From NCBI GenBank assembly GCA_900321505.1, contig ONWK01000214.1, forward strand, positions 1 to 6,095: a stretch of DNA of 6,095 nt, given 5' to 3'. The number at the start of each line of letters is the position of its first letter. Within the stretch, counting starts at the first letter, position 1. The stretch comes from an uncultured Eubacteriales bacterium (lineage in GTDB: Bacteria; Bacillota; Clostridia; Lachnospirales; Lachnospiraceae). Positions 1 through 5,864 of this stretch are shown here, in pieces. Position numbers and translations under genes: made by a program. Under the pieces are notes generated by a model. The model did not search any database. It was not told the DNA's origin and saw nothing but the letters and a program-made list of their open reading frames with translations.

Positions 1-30
1 CCGGCGGTAAAAACGAAATATATCAGCTGT

Positions 31-57
31 CAGGTATGTAAAATATCACCTGCATTT
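31..57 (+). terminator. Weak terminator-like hairpin upstream of the exchanger gene
   Basis: CAGGT (31-35) pairs with ACCTG (48-52) around a 12-nt A/T-rich loop, and a T run (54-58) follows two bases later. The stem is only 5 bp and the loop is large, so this is at best a weak intrinsic terminator, perhaps for a gene lying left of the window. No coding region that it would end is visible here. Confidence 0.25.
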
Positions 58-68
58 TTGAGAATTGC

Positions 69-97
69 TTGACGAAGCCGCAAAAATGGAATAGTCT
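69..97 (+). promoter_or_regulatory. Candidate sigma-A-type promoter for the exchanger gene
   Basis: TTGACG (69-74) is a 5/6 match to the -35 consensus. At 17 bp spacing the -10 would be TAGTCT (92-97), a poor 3/6 match. The position is sensible, about 36 nt upstream of the exchanger start, and the segment is A-rich. The good -35 and poor -10 make this a tentative call. Confidence 0.35.
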
Positions 98-132
98 ATA
101 TCCACATATTTCTTCCCGTATGGAGGACCGAA

Positions 133-1116
133 ATGAAAGTATTATTGGATATATTGATCTTGCTGGTCGGTTTTGTGGCACTTATCAAGGGCGCGGACTG
201 GTTTGTGGACGGCAGTGCGGCGGTTGCGCGTAAGTTCCGTGTGCCCGGTGTCATTATCGGTCTGACCATAGTCGCCATGGGGACCTCAGCGCCGGAGCTG
301 GCGGTCAGCACCTCCGCGGCGATACAGGGATCGAACGAAATCGCCATCAGTAACGTTCTGGGGTCAAATCTTTTCAATCTTCTCATGGTACTGGGTATCT
401 GCGCCATCATTCATACCGTACCGGTGAACGACATCATAGTAAAGAGAGATTATCCCGTTAATCTGATCATTACCGTGATCCTGATATTGTTCACATCTCT
501 TCCGGCACTTATGAAGGGCGGTCTTTTCAGACATGAAATGTCGGACAATGTCGGTGAGGTAAGCCGTGTTGCGGGAATCTGTTTCCTGGTAATATTTATC
601 GTCTATATCATTTTGCTGATCAGAAACGCAAGGAAGAACCGCACCGAGGAAGAAGAGGAAGTGGCTCCCATGCCCGGATGGAAATGTCTTGTGCTCATCC
701 TGGTAGGTATCGGCTGTATAGTCGGAGGCGGTGAGGCTGTTGTATACGGAGCAAAGAATATCGCCCTTGCGGCAGGTATGTCGGAGACCCTGGTAGGTCT
801 TACCATCGTTGCACTGGGAACCAGCCTTCCGGAGCTGGTGACATCCATCGTTGCAGCTCACAAGGGCCAGACGGATATGGCAGTCGGAAATGTTGTGGGT
901 TCCAACCTTTTCAACATACTCCTGATACTTGGCGTATCCTGCACGATACACCCCATTTCCGTGAATCTGGCAAATGTTCTGGATGGTTTTATCCTTCTCG
1001 GAGTAAGTGTTATCACGCTGGCATTTCTGCTTAACGGCCGGAAGATCAAGCGCTGGGAAGGCATCGTCATGGTAGCGCTTTACGTCGGCGATATGGTATT
1101 TGCAGTTTTGAGATAG
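133..1116 (+). CDS. Calcium/sodium antiporter, CaxA/YrbG-type (CaCA superfamily)
   Basis: This is an inner-membrane cation antiporter of 327 residues, close to the ~325 usual for the YrbG/CaxA family. Known members of the superfamily exchange Ca2+ for Na+ or H+; the actual ions here are inferred. The two inverted alpha repeats that form the transport site are both visible. Repeat 1 (about residues 40-88) contains GLTIVAMGTSAPEL and ISNVLGSNLFN; repeat 2 (about 219-267) contains GLTIVALGTSLPEL and VGNVVGSNLFN. The key acidic residues are Glu55 and Glu234, with Asn74 and Asn253 in the partner motifs. About ten hydrophobic segments are split by a central cytoplasmic loop (about residues 164-183) carrying an acidic run TEEEEEV. 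The start is fixed by GGAGGA (122-127), 5 nt upstream of the ATG. It appears to be a single-gene unit, separated from the aromatic genes by 184 nt. Family assignment is firm and physiological role is not. Confidence 0.93.
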   Translation: MKVLLDILILLVGFVALIKGADWFVDGSAAVARKFRVPGVIIGLTIVAMGTSAPELAVSTSAAIQGSNEIAISNVLGSNLFNLLMVLGICAIIHTVPVNDIIVKRDYPVNLIITVILILFTSLPALMKGGLFRHEMSDNVGEVSRVAGICFLVIFIVYIILLIRNARKNRTEEEEEVAPMPGWKCLVLILVGIGCIVGGGEAVVYGAKNIALAAGMSETLVGLTIVALGTSLPELVTSIVAAHKGQTDMAVGNVVGSNLFNILLILGVSCTIHPISVNLANVLDGFILLGVSVITLAFLLNGRKIKRWEGIVMVALYVGDMVFAVLR

Positions 1117-1122
1117 CGTGTT

Positions 1123-1140
1123 ATCCCGGGTACGGGATTT
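1123..1140 (+). terminator. Short hairpin after the exchanger gene, possible weak terminator
   Basis: ATCCCG (1123-1128) pairs with CGGGAT (1133-1138) around a GGTA loop, 6 nt after the exchanger stop codon. Only TTT follows, so termination would be inefficient. Its position right behind the stop codon is the main argument. Some readthrough into the aromatic genes would be expected. Confidence 0.4.
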
Positions 1141-1245
1141 ACATATTCAGTAACTGTTCAGCAGCATACACTCCTGGCCCTGGCTTTCCCTGGGAAAAGA
1201 AAAAACCAGTCTGGGCAGCGAGCTTTCCATCCGTGATTTTTCGTT

Positions 1246-1274
1246 TTTTCCTGGGAGTACGGAATAGTTACAAT
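1246..1274 (+). promoter_or_regulatory. Candidate promoter for the DAHP synthase/ACT unit
   Basis: TACAAT (1269-1274) is a 5/6 match to the -10 consensus and lies 26 nt upstream of the DAHP synthase start. A 17-bp spacer places the -35 at TTTTCC (1246-1251), a weak match within a T-rich tract (1237-1249) that could act as an UP-like element. Transcription would start near 1281, leaving a leader of about 20 nt that carries only the ribosome binding site GAGGA (1289-1293). Confidence 0.4.
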
Positions 1275-1300
1275 ACATTTTAGAAAACGAGGACAAAAAA

Positions 1301-2332
1301 ATGGACATGAAATTCATTCGCAAGCTTCCTACACCACAGGAGCTGAAGGAAGAGTTCCCTATCAGCAGGGAGATCGCAGAAGCAAAGGAAAAGCGTGACG
1401 AGGAGATCAGGAAGATCTTCCTGGGAGAAAGCGATAAATTCCTTCTCATCATCGGACCCTGCTCGGCAGATAATGAGGAAGCGGTGCTTGATTATATGAA
1501 CCGCCTTGCAAAGGTGGCAGAGAAGATCCAGGACAAGATATTCATCATTCCCCGTGTATATACCAATAAGCCCAGAACAACAGGTATCGGTTACAAGGGT
1601 ATGCTCCATCAGCCGAACCCGGAGGGGAAGGAAGACCTGCTGGCGGGTATTATCGCGATCCGTGAAATGCATGCGCGCGTAGTCCGTGAAACCGGTTTTA
1701 CCTGTGCGGAGGAAATGCTCTATCCGGAGAACCATCGTTATCTCTCCGATCTGCTTTCCTATGTTGCCATCGGGGCCCGTTCCGTAGAAGACCAGCAGCA
1801 CAGGCTGGTAGCCAGCGGCATCGGCATTCCGGTAGGTATGAAGAACCCCACCGGCGGCGATATGTCGGTAATGATGAACTCCATCATTGCAGCCCAGAGC
1901 ACACAGCGTTTCCTGTATCGCGGCTGGGAGGTTGAGACACCGGGCAATCCCCTTGCCCACGCCATCATGCGCGGCTATGTGGATAAGTTCGGACGCAATA
2001 TCCCGAACTATCATTATGAAGACCTCCGTGCGCTGCTGGATGCATATGCATCAAAGCCCGAGATAGTAAATCCCGCGTGCATCGTTGATACAAACCATTC
2101 CAACTCCGGCAAGAAGTACATGGAGCAGATACGTATAGCAAAGGATGTTCTCCACAGCCGCCGCGCGTCGGAGGATATCAAAAAGCTTGTAAAGGGTCTC
2201 ATGATCGAGAGCTACATCGAAGACGGTGCCCAGAAGATCGGCGAGGGAATATACGGCAAATCCATCACCGACCCCTGCCTTGGCTGGGAAAAGACCGAAA
2301 AGCTTCTGCTTGAGTTAGCAGACGAGCTGTAA
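1301..2332 (+). CDS. aroF: 3-deoxy-7-phosphoheptulonate (DAHP) synthase, type I-alpha
   Basis: It condenses phosphoenolpyruvate with erythrose 4-phosphate to DAHP, the committing step to chorismate and the aromatic amino acids. The enzyme is cytosolic and metal-dependent. The protein is 343 residues, similar to E. coli AroF/AroG/AroH (about 350), and has the I-alpha hallmarks: IGPCS (metal ligand Cys54), KPRTT (90-94, substrate phosphate binding), GARSVEDQQHR (158-168), GMKNPTGG (179-186), DTNHSNS (metal ligand His266), MIES (Glu303) and KSITDPCLGW (Asp324). All four expected metal ligands are present, so it should be active. The roughly 45-residue N-terminal extension fits the I-alpha type, where it contributes to the feedback site; which amino acid inhibits it cannot be told here. 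The start is supported by GAGGA 7 nt upstream of the ATG. The gene is followed after 19 nt by an ACT-domain gene, apparently in the same transcript. Confidence 0.96.
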   Translation: MDMKFIRKLPTPQELKEEFPISREIAEAKEKRDEEIRKIFLGESDKFLLIIGPCSADNEEAVLDYMNRLAKVAEKIQDKIFIIPRVYTNKPRTTGIGYKGMLHQPNPEGKEDLLAGIIAIREMHARVVRETGFTCAEEMLYPENHRYLSDLLSYVAIGARSVEDQQHRLVASGIGIPVGMKNPTGGDMSVMMNSIIAAQSTQRFLYRGWEVETPGNPLAHAIMRGYVDKFGRNIPNYHYEDLRALLDAYASKPEIVNPACIVDTNHSNSGKKYMEQIRIAKDVLHSRRASEDIKKLVKGLMIESYIEDGAQKIGEGIYGKSITDPCLGWEKTEKLLLELADEL

Positions 2333-2351
2333 AAAAACTTAGGAGGAAATC

Positions 2352-2756
2352 ATGGTAGAACAGATCTCAATTTTTGCGGAAAACAGGAAGGGCTCGATGC
2401 GTGAGATCACCCAGTTCCTGACAGAAAACTCGCTGAACATTTACTGTGCCATAACAAATGACAGTGCCGAGTACGGTATCGTCCGCCTTCTGGTGGATGA
2501 GACGGAGCGTGCGCTGAAGCTGCTCAAGGATAACGGCTTCACCTGCAAGATGTCACGCGTTATCGGTGTGAAGATCCCGGATGATGTAGGAAGCCTGAAC
2601 AGGCTGCTCAGCGATATCGAGGACAGCAACATTAACCTGGATTATCTTTATGTATCCTACAGCAGGGAGGATGCGACGCCGGTGGCAATACTTCATGCAC
2701 CCGGTTATGCCGAGGTTGAGGAATGCCTTCTCAACAGAGGATATTCACTGATCTAA
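2352..2756 (+). CDS. Tandem ACT-domain protein, probable amino-acid sensor or regulator
   Basis: This 134-residue protein consists of little more than two ACT folds: ACT-1 about residues 2-66 (opening EQISIFAENRKGSMREI, then a helix and YGIVRLLVD strand) and ACT-2 about residues 68-134 (RVIGVKIPDDVGSLNRLL, then LDYLYVSY). Both repeats keep the ligand-loop pattern of small residues before the first helix (KGSM and VGSL). There is no catalytic domain, DNA-binding domain or membrane segment. Stand-alone tandem ACT proteins are commonly annotated only as ACT-domain or amino-acid-binding proteins. Its place directly behind DAHP synthase, with a very strong AGGAGG (2341-2346) 5 nt before the ATG and a shared terminator, suggests that it binds an aromatic amino acid and modulates aromatic biosynthesis. 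That role is inference; the ACT assignment is well supported. Confidence 0.88.
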   Translation: MVEQISIFAENRKGSMREITQFLTENSLNIYCAITNDSAEYGIVRLLVDETERALKLLKDNGFTCKMSRVIGVKIPDDVGSLNRLLSDIEDSNINLDYLYVSYSREDATPVAILHAPGYAEVEECLLNRGYSLI

Positions 2757-2784
2757 AGACACGGACATTTTTATATGTTATAAT
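2756..2784 (+). promoter_or_regulatory. Strong extended -10 promoter for the downstream three-gene unit
   Basis: The perfect hexamer TATAAT (2779-2784) is preceded by TG one base upstream (2776-2777), giving an extended -10. A 17-bp spacer puts the -35 at AAGACA (2756-2761), a 4/6 match, starting on the last base of the ACT gene. The predicted start of transcription is about 2791. This falls inside the left arm of the terminator hairpin (2786-2794), so transcripts from here would carry only half of that stem. It is the best promoter in the window and should serve the genes starting at 2846. Confidence 0.62.
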
Positions 2785-2785
2785 G

Positions 2786-2813
2786 ACGGACGGAGTTATT
2801 CCGTCCGTTTCTT
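2786..2813 (+). terminator. Intrinsic terminator of the DAHP synthase/ACT unit
   Basis: A perfect 9-bp stem, ACGGACGGA (2786-2794) with TCCGTCCGT (2800-2808), closes a GTTAT loop and is followed by a T-rich tail (2808-2819, TTTCTTAATTTT). It lies 29 nt after the ACT stop codon. The -10 element of the next promoter ends two bases before the stem. Confidence 0.85.
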
Positions 2814-2845
2814 AATTTTACAGCTGAAGGGTCGGGTTATATATC

Positions 2846-3493
2846 ATGAAACATCAACTGAAAAAACCATATATTGCAGTCAGGACAGAGGGCGCTGATT
2901 CCTACGGCGGAAATCAGGCCTGGCTTTCTACTAAATGGCAGCGGGATGTGGGCTGCGGACTGGTGGCGGCGCAGGATATAGTCAGTTATCTGAAGGGCGG
3001 AGAGCAGGTCGTCTCCATGGAAAAATACCTTGAGGATATGGAACAGACGGTAAAATTCTTTCCCATCAAAAGTCCCATGGGGCTTAACGGTTTCATGCTT
3101 GCATGGGGAGTGAACCGCATGCTGAAAAAATCTGAGCTTCCTTTCCGCGCCAGATGGTCGGTGGGAAGAAAAAGGTTTTTAAAGCGCCTTCCGGAAATGC
3201 TGAAGGATGACATTCCCGCGCTGCTTTCGGTGGGCCCGGGTTTTTTCCACAGAAAGGAAAGGCTGCCATTATATCATAAGGATGCGTCAGGAGCATTTAC
3301 CAGGGCCAATTCCATGCGTGATCATTATGTAACTGTTACGGGATGGGAGCAGGTGGAAGATGTTAAATGGCTGCACATTTCCAGCTGGGGAGAACCATTT
3401 TATGTAAACCTGGAAGAATATCTCGAACATGTGAAAAAGTATGATAATTTCCTTTTCAGCAGTATTCTGTATATTCGGAGAATAGAAAAATGA
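2846..3493 (+). CDS. Papain-like (C39-type) cysteine peptidase-like protein, function unknown
   Basis: I do not recognise a named family for this 215-residue protein. It has no signal peptide or membrane segment and so is probably cytosolic. The order of motifs resembles papain-fold (clan CA) cysteine peptidases: a glutamine before the nucleophile (Gln32, in WQRDVGCG), Cys37 at the start of a predicted helix (GCGLVAAQDIVSYL), His160 in RDHYVTVTGW on a beta strand, then HISSWGEPFYVN (177-188), which matches the position and shape of papain's NSWG. The catalytic Asn position holds Ser179, so the triad may be incomplete, or another residue may serve. It could be a peptidase, a transglutaminase or acyltransferase-like enzyme, or an inactive fold. 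The ATG at 2846 has only a distant AGGG (2828-2831) upstream, so initiation may be weak. The stop codon overlaps the asparaginase start (ATGA), which implies translational coupling. Fold confidence is moderate. Confidence 0.82.
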   Translation: MKHQLKKPYIAVRTEGADSYGGNQAWLSTKWQRDVGCGLVAAQDIVSYLKGGEQVVSMEKYLEDMEQTVKFFPIKSPMGLNGFMLAWGVNRMLKKSELPFRARWSVGRKRFLKRLPEMLKDDIPALLSVGPGFFHRKERLPLYHKDASGAFTRANSMRDHYVTVTGWEQVEDVKWLHISSWGEPFYVNLEEYLEHVKKYDNFLFSSILYIRRIEK

Positions 3494-4461
3494 ATGATAC
3501 CGGATTAAAAATACTCTTTATTTTCACCGGCGGGACCATAGGCACGGCGGTTTCGGAAGACGGAAAAAGGCGGATCGAGGAGCATGGTGAGGGAAAGATG
3601 CCTCTTCCCTTAAGGATCATCAGGGAAAGACTGCCGGAGCCTGATTTTACGGCAGATATCCGTGAACCCTATCTTGTATTGAGTGAGCATATGACCCTGT
3701 CACATCTGGAAAAGCTTGCTGCGTGTTTACGCGAAGAGGAGCTTACGGAATATGACGGTGTGATGATCACTCACGGATCGGATACTCTTGCTTTCACTGC
3801 GGCATTTCTCGGAGAGCTTCTCAGAGGATGTCCGGTACCGGTTTTCCTTCTTGCCGCGCAGCGGCCCATGGAGGATCCCCAGAGCAATGCGGTGGATAAT
3901 ATCCGGGCCGCACTGGAGCTGACAAAGGCATCAAAGGAAAATGGCGGATGTTCCGGAGTTTACGTGACATACAGGAATGATGACGGAGCAGTGTATCTGC
4001 ATAAGGCATCCGAGCTATGCCAGTGCAGACCGGGATCGGATGATTTCTTCAGCGAAGGCATGCAGGCGCTGATCAGGACAGAGGCAGGCTATGTCTGGCC
4101 GGAGGATTCCGGCAGATCCGATGGCTTAAAGGATTTCCGGGTTCCTGAGATCAGCCTTAAGCCGGATGTACTGATACTTCATCCCTATGTGGGAATGCGT
4201 TATGACTGCATTTCTCTTAAGGGAATAAGGGCGGTGCTTCATACCATGTATCACTCATCTACGGCACCGAAGGAGCTGGAGGATTTCCTCGATCGCTGCA
4301 GCAGTGAAGGTGTGAAATGTTACATATTACCCTGTGTTCCGGAGGAAACACGTTATGAAACCACCACCGGACTGATACGTCACGGGGCTGTCCCTATCTC
4401 GGGCATGACAGTGGAAAGCGCATATATGAAGCTGTTGCTGGCAGGTGAACAGGGTTTATAG
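3490..4461 (+). CDS. Asparaginase-family amidohydrolase (type I, AnsA-like, cytosolic)
   Basis: By family, this hydrolyses L-asparagine to aspartate and ammonia. At 323 residues it is slightly shorter than E. coli AnsA (338), and it has no signal peptide, which fits the cytoplasmic type. The N-terminal motif FTGGTIGT carries the expected nucleophile Thr16. The second motif is ITHGSDTLAFTAAF (93-106), where the usual HGTDT reads HGSDT, so the second catalytic threonine is Ser97, followed by Asp98. Lys172 (HKASEL) aligns with the family's catalytic lysine. The region normally reading SDGxxN is QSNAVDN (131-137), so the conserved Asp-Gly is replaced. The C-terminal half keeps the family pattern (YETTTGLIRHGAVPISGMTVESAY split over 289-312). 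These changes may mean altered substrate preference. GGAG (3477-3480) lies 9 nt upstream and the start overlaps the previous stop codon by 4 nt. The family is clear; the exact substrate is inferred. Confidence 0.9.
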   Translation: MNDTGLKILFIFTGGTIGTAVSEDGKRRIEEHGEGKMPLPLRIIRERLPEPDFTADIREPYLVLSEHMTLSHLEKLAACLREEELTEYDGVMITHGSDTLAFTAAFLGELLRGCPVPVFLLAAQRPMEDPQSNAVDNIRAALELTKASKENGGCSGVYVTYRNDDGAVYLHKASELCQCRPGSDDFFSEGMQALIRTEAGYVWPEDSGRSDGLKDFRVPEISLKPDVLILHPYVGMRYDCISLKGIRAVLHTMYHSSTAPKELEDFLDRCSSEGVKCYILPCVPEETRYETTTGLIRHGAVPISGMTVESAYMKLLLAGEQGL

Positions 4462-4572
4462 CCCGGACGGACATCCCCGGGCAATATGCAAAAAGCGAAT
4501 CAAGAAAGCAGGAATGAAGCAGTTCTTAAGCCGGATGTTCCGGGGTGGCCTGCTAAACCAGGAGATATACAT
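4461..4572 (+). promoter_or_regulatory. Hairpin-rich leader between asparaginase and methyltransferase genes
   Basis: The stretch holds three small inverted repeats: GCCCGG (4461-4466) with CCGGGC (4477-4482), CCGGA (4531-4535) with TCCGG (4539-4543) around TGT, and CCTG (4549-4552) with CAGG (4559-4562). The third overlaps the first bases of the methyltransferase ribosome binding site AGGAGA (4560-4565), so it could partly mask it. None is followed by a T run, so these are not terminators and the three genes are probably cotranscribed. A regulatory role is speculative. Confidence 0.35.
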
Positions 4573-4576
4573 ATGA
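4514..4576 (+). CDS. Possible 20-codon leader ORF coupled to the methyltransferase
   Basis: An ATG at 4514 opens a 20-codon frame (beginning MKQFLSRMFRGG and ending QEIYI). Its TGA stop (4574-4576) overlaps the methyltransferase ATG in the ATGA arrangement typical of translational coupling. Against it, the only purine-rich stretch (AGGA, 4510-4513) touches the start codon with no spacer, and the downstream gene has its own good ribosome binding site. It may be fortuitous. Confidence 0.15.
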   Translation: MKQFLSRMFRGGLLNQEIYI

Positions 4577-5856
4577 ATAAAGCAATTGTAATACTTAAAA
4601 AGGGCGAGGGCCGGACCATAAAGGCAGGCGGTTCCTGGATATATGATAACGAGATCGACCGTATAGAGGGCAGCTATGAGCCCGGAGATATCGTCAGCGT
4701 GCAGGATTTTGACGGGTATCCCATGGGTACGGGTTTTATAAATCCCGCGTCAAAGATCACTATACGTATAATGACCAGGGATCCCGATGCTGTGGTGGAT
4801 GATGAATTTATCCGTGCCAGAGTCAGAGCTGCATGGGAATACCGCAAGTCGGTCACGGATACCTCCTCCTGCCGGATCATTTTCGGAGAAGCGGACTTTC
4901 TGCCCGGACTGGTAGTAGATAAATACGAAGACGTACTGGTGGTGGAATCCCTGGCGCTGGGTATCGACCGGCTGAAGCCAAAGATCCTGCAGTATCTGCA
5001 GGAAGTCCTGGCAGAGGACGGCGTGCCTGTCCGGGCAATGTTTGAGCGAAGTGACGCAAAGATCCGCGTGAAGGAAGGGCTCCCAAGGGCGAAGGGCCTG
5101 ATATGGATGGCCGGGGATGAGCATGACATTTACAAGGCAGGAGAGACCTGTACTTATGATGAAGGCGCTTTTGATCCGCGGCTGCAGATCATGGAGAATG
5201 GCGTAAAATATATGGTGGATGTTGAGAATGGCCAGAAGACCGGTTTTTTCCTTGATCAGAAGGGTAATCGTCTTGCCATGCAGAATCTGGTGCGCCGTAT
5301 GAAGGCTGCAGGGGAGAAGGTCAGAGTGCTTGACTGCTTTACCCATACCGGATCATTTGCCCTGAACTGCGGGCTGGGCGGTGCGGATGAGGTCACAGGT
5401 CTTGACATATCCGATCTGGCCGTGGCCCAGGCGTCGGAAAATGCCGCGCTGAACGGCCTGTCAGACCGGGTTTCCTTCAGGGCGGAGAACGTACTTGATT
5501 ATCTGCCGCAGCTTAATGAAGCCGGCGAGAAATATGACGTTGTGATCCTGGATCCGCCGGCATTTACCAAGACAAGGGACAAGATAAAGCAGGCGGCAAA
5601 AGGATACCGGGAGATAAATATCCAGGGCATGAAGCTTACCCGGAACGGCGGGTATCTGGCCACCTGTTCATGCTCACATTTTATGGATGCGGAGACCTTC
5701 AGAACGGTGATCGGACAGGCTGCCCGTGCAGCCCACCGGCGTCTCCGGCAGGTGGAATTCCGTACTCAGGCCCCGGATCACCCCATACTCTGGTCCGGCG
5801 ACGAGGAAAGCTATTATCTGAAGTTCTATATCTTCCAGGTGCTGGAAGAACGGTAG
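4573..5856 (+). CDS. rlmI: RlmI-type class I SAM-dependent rRNA methyltransferase (23S rRNA m5C)
   Basis: E. coli RlmI makes m5C1962 in 23S rRNA; the same reaction is inferred here. The 427-residue product has an N-terminal PUA RNA-binding domain (about 1-75, with GSWIYDNEI and VQDFDGYPMGTGFINP), a central linker domain (about 80-215) and a C-terminal Rossmann methyltransferase. Visible motifs are GQKTGFFLDQKGNR (220-233), the SAM-binding VLDCFTHTGSFALNCG (252-267), GLDIS (276-280), DPPAF (327-331), and TCSCSHFM (364-371), whose cysteines 365 and 367 fit the m5C catalytic position. HPILWSGDEESYYLKF is the typical C-terminus. The ATG at 4573 is chosen over an in-frame ATG at 4486 because it has AGGAGA (4560-4565) at good spacing and begins directly at the PUA domain. 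The 29 extra upstream residues are Pro- and charge-rich, have no ribosome binding site and look unlike the family. It is the last gene of its unit. Confidence 0.94.
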   Translation: MNKAIVILKKGEGRTIKAGGSWIYDNEIDRIEGSYEPGDIVSVQDFDGYPMGTGFINPASKITIRIMTRDPDAVVDDEFIRARVRAAWEYRKSVTDTSSCRIIFGEADFLPGLVVDKYEDVLVVESLALGIDRLKPKILQYLQEVLAEDGVPVRAMFERSDAKIRVKEGLPRAKGLIWMAGDEHDIYKAGETCTYDEGAFDPRLQIMENGVKYMVDVENGQKTGFFLDQKGNRLAMQNLVRRMKAAGEKVRVLDCFTHTGSFALNCGLGGADEVTGLDISDLAVAQASENAALNGLSDRVSFRAENVLDYLPQLNEAGEKYDVVILDPPAFTKTRDKIKQAAKGYREINIQGMKLTRNGGYLATCSCSHFMDAETFRTVIGQAARAAHRRLRQVEFRTQAPDHPILWSGDEESYYLKFYIFQVLEER

Positions 5857-5864
5857 AAGAAAAG

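Noticed and set aside
364..951. Long open frame on the minus strand inside the exchanger gene (195 codons)
   Set aside because: It lies wholly within a clear membrane-transporter gene, has a low-complexity mix of Cys, His and Gln residues with no recognisable domain, and no ribosome binding site. It is an antisense shadow.
1117..1300. T-box riboswitch or aromatic leader peptide upstream of DAHP synthase
   Set aside because: No T-box consensus such as GGTGG, and no ATG-initiated short frame rich in Phe, Tyr or Trp codons, is present in the spacer.
1280..2014. Minus-strand frame of 244 codons opposite DAHP synthase
   Set aside because: The + strand gene has all catalytic motifs. The antisense product shows no domain, and its extent follows the codon pattern of the real gene.
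4435..4462. Internal promoter for the methyltransferase (TTGCTG with TATAGC at 16 bp spacing)
   Set aside because: Matches are only 3/6 and 4/6, inside the 3' end of the asparaginase gene. No terminator separates the genes, so cotranscription is the simpler explanation.
4750..5346. Minus-strand frame of 198 codons opposite the methyltransferase
   Set aside because: It is antisense to well-conserved PUA and methyltransferase sequence, with no motifs or ribosome binding site of its own.
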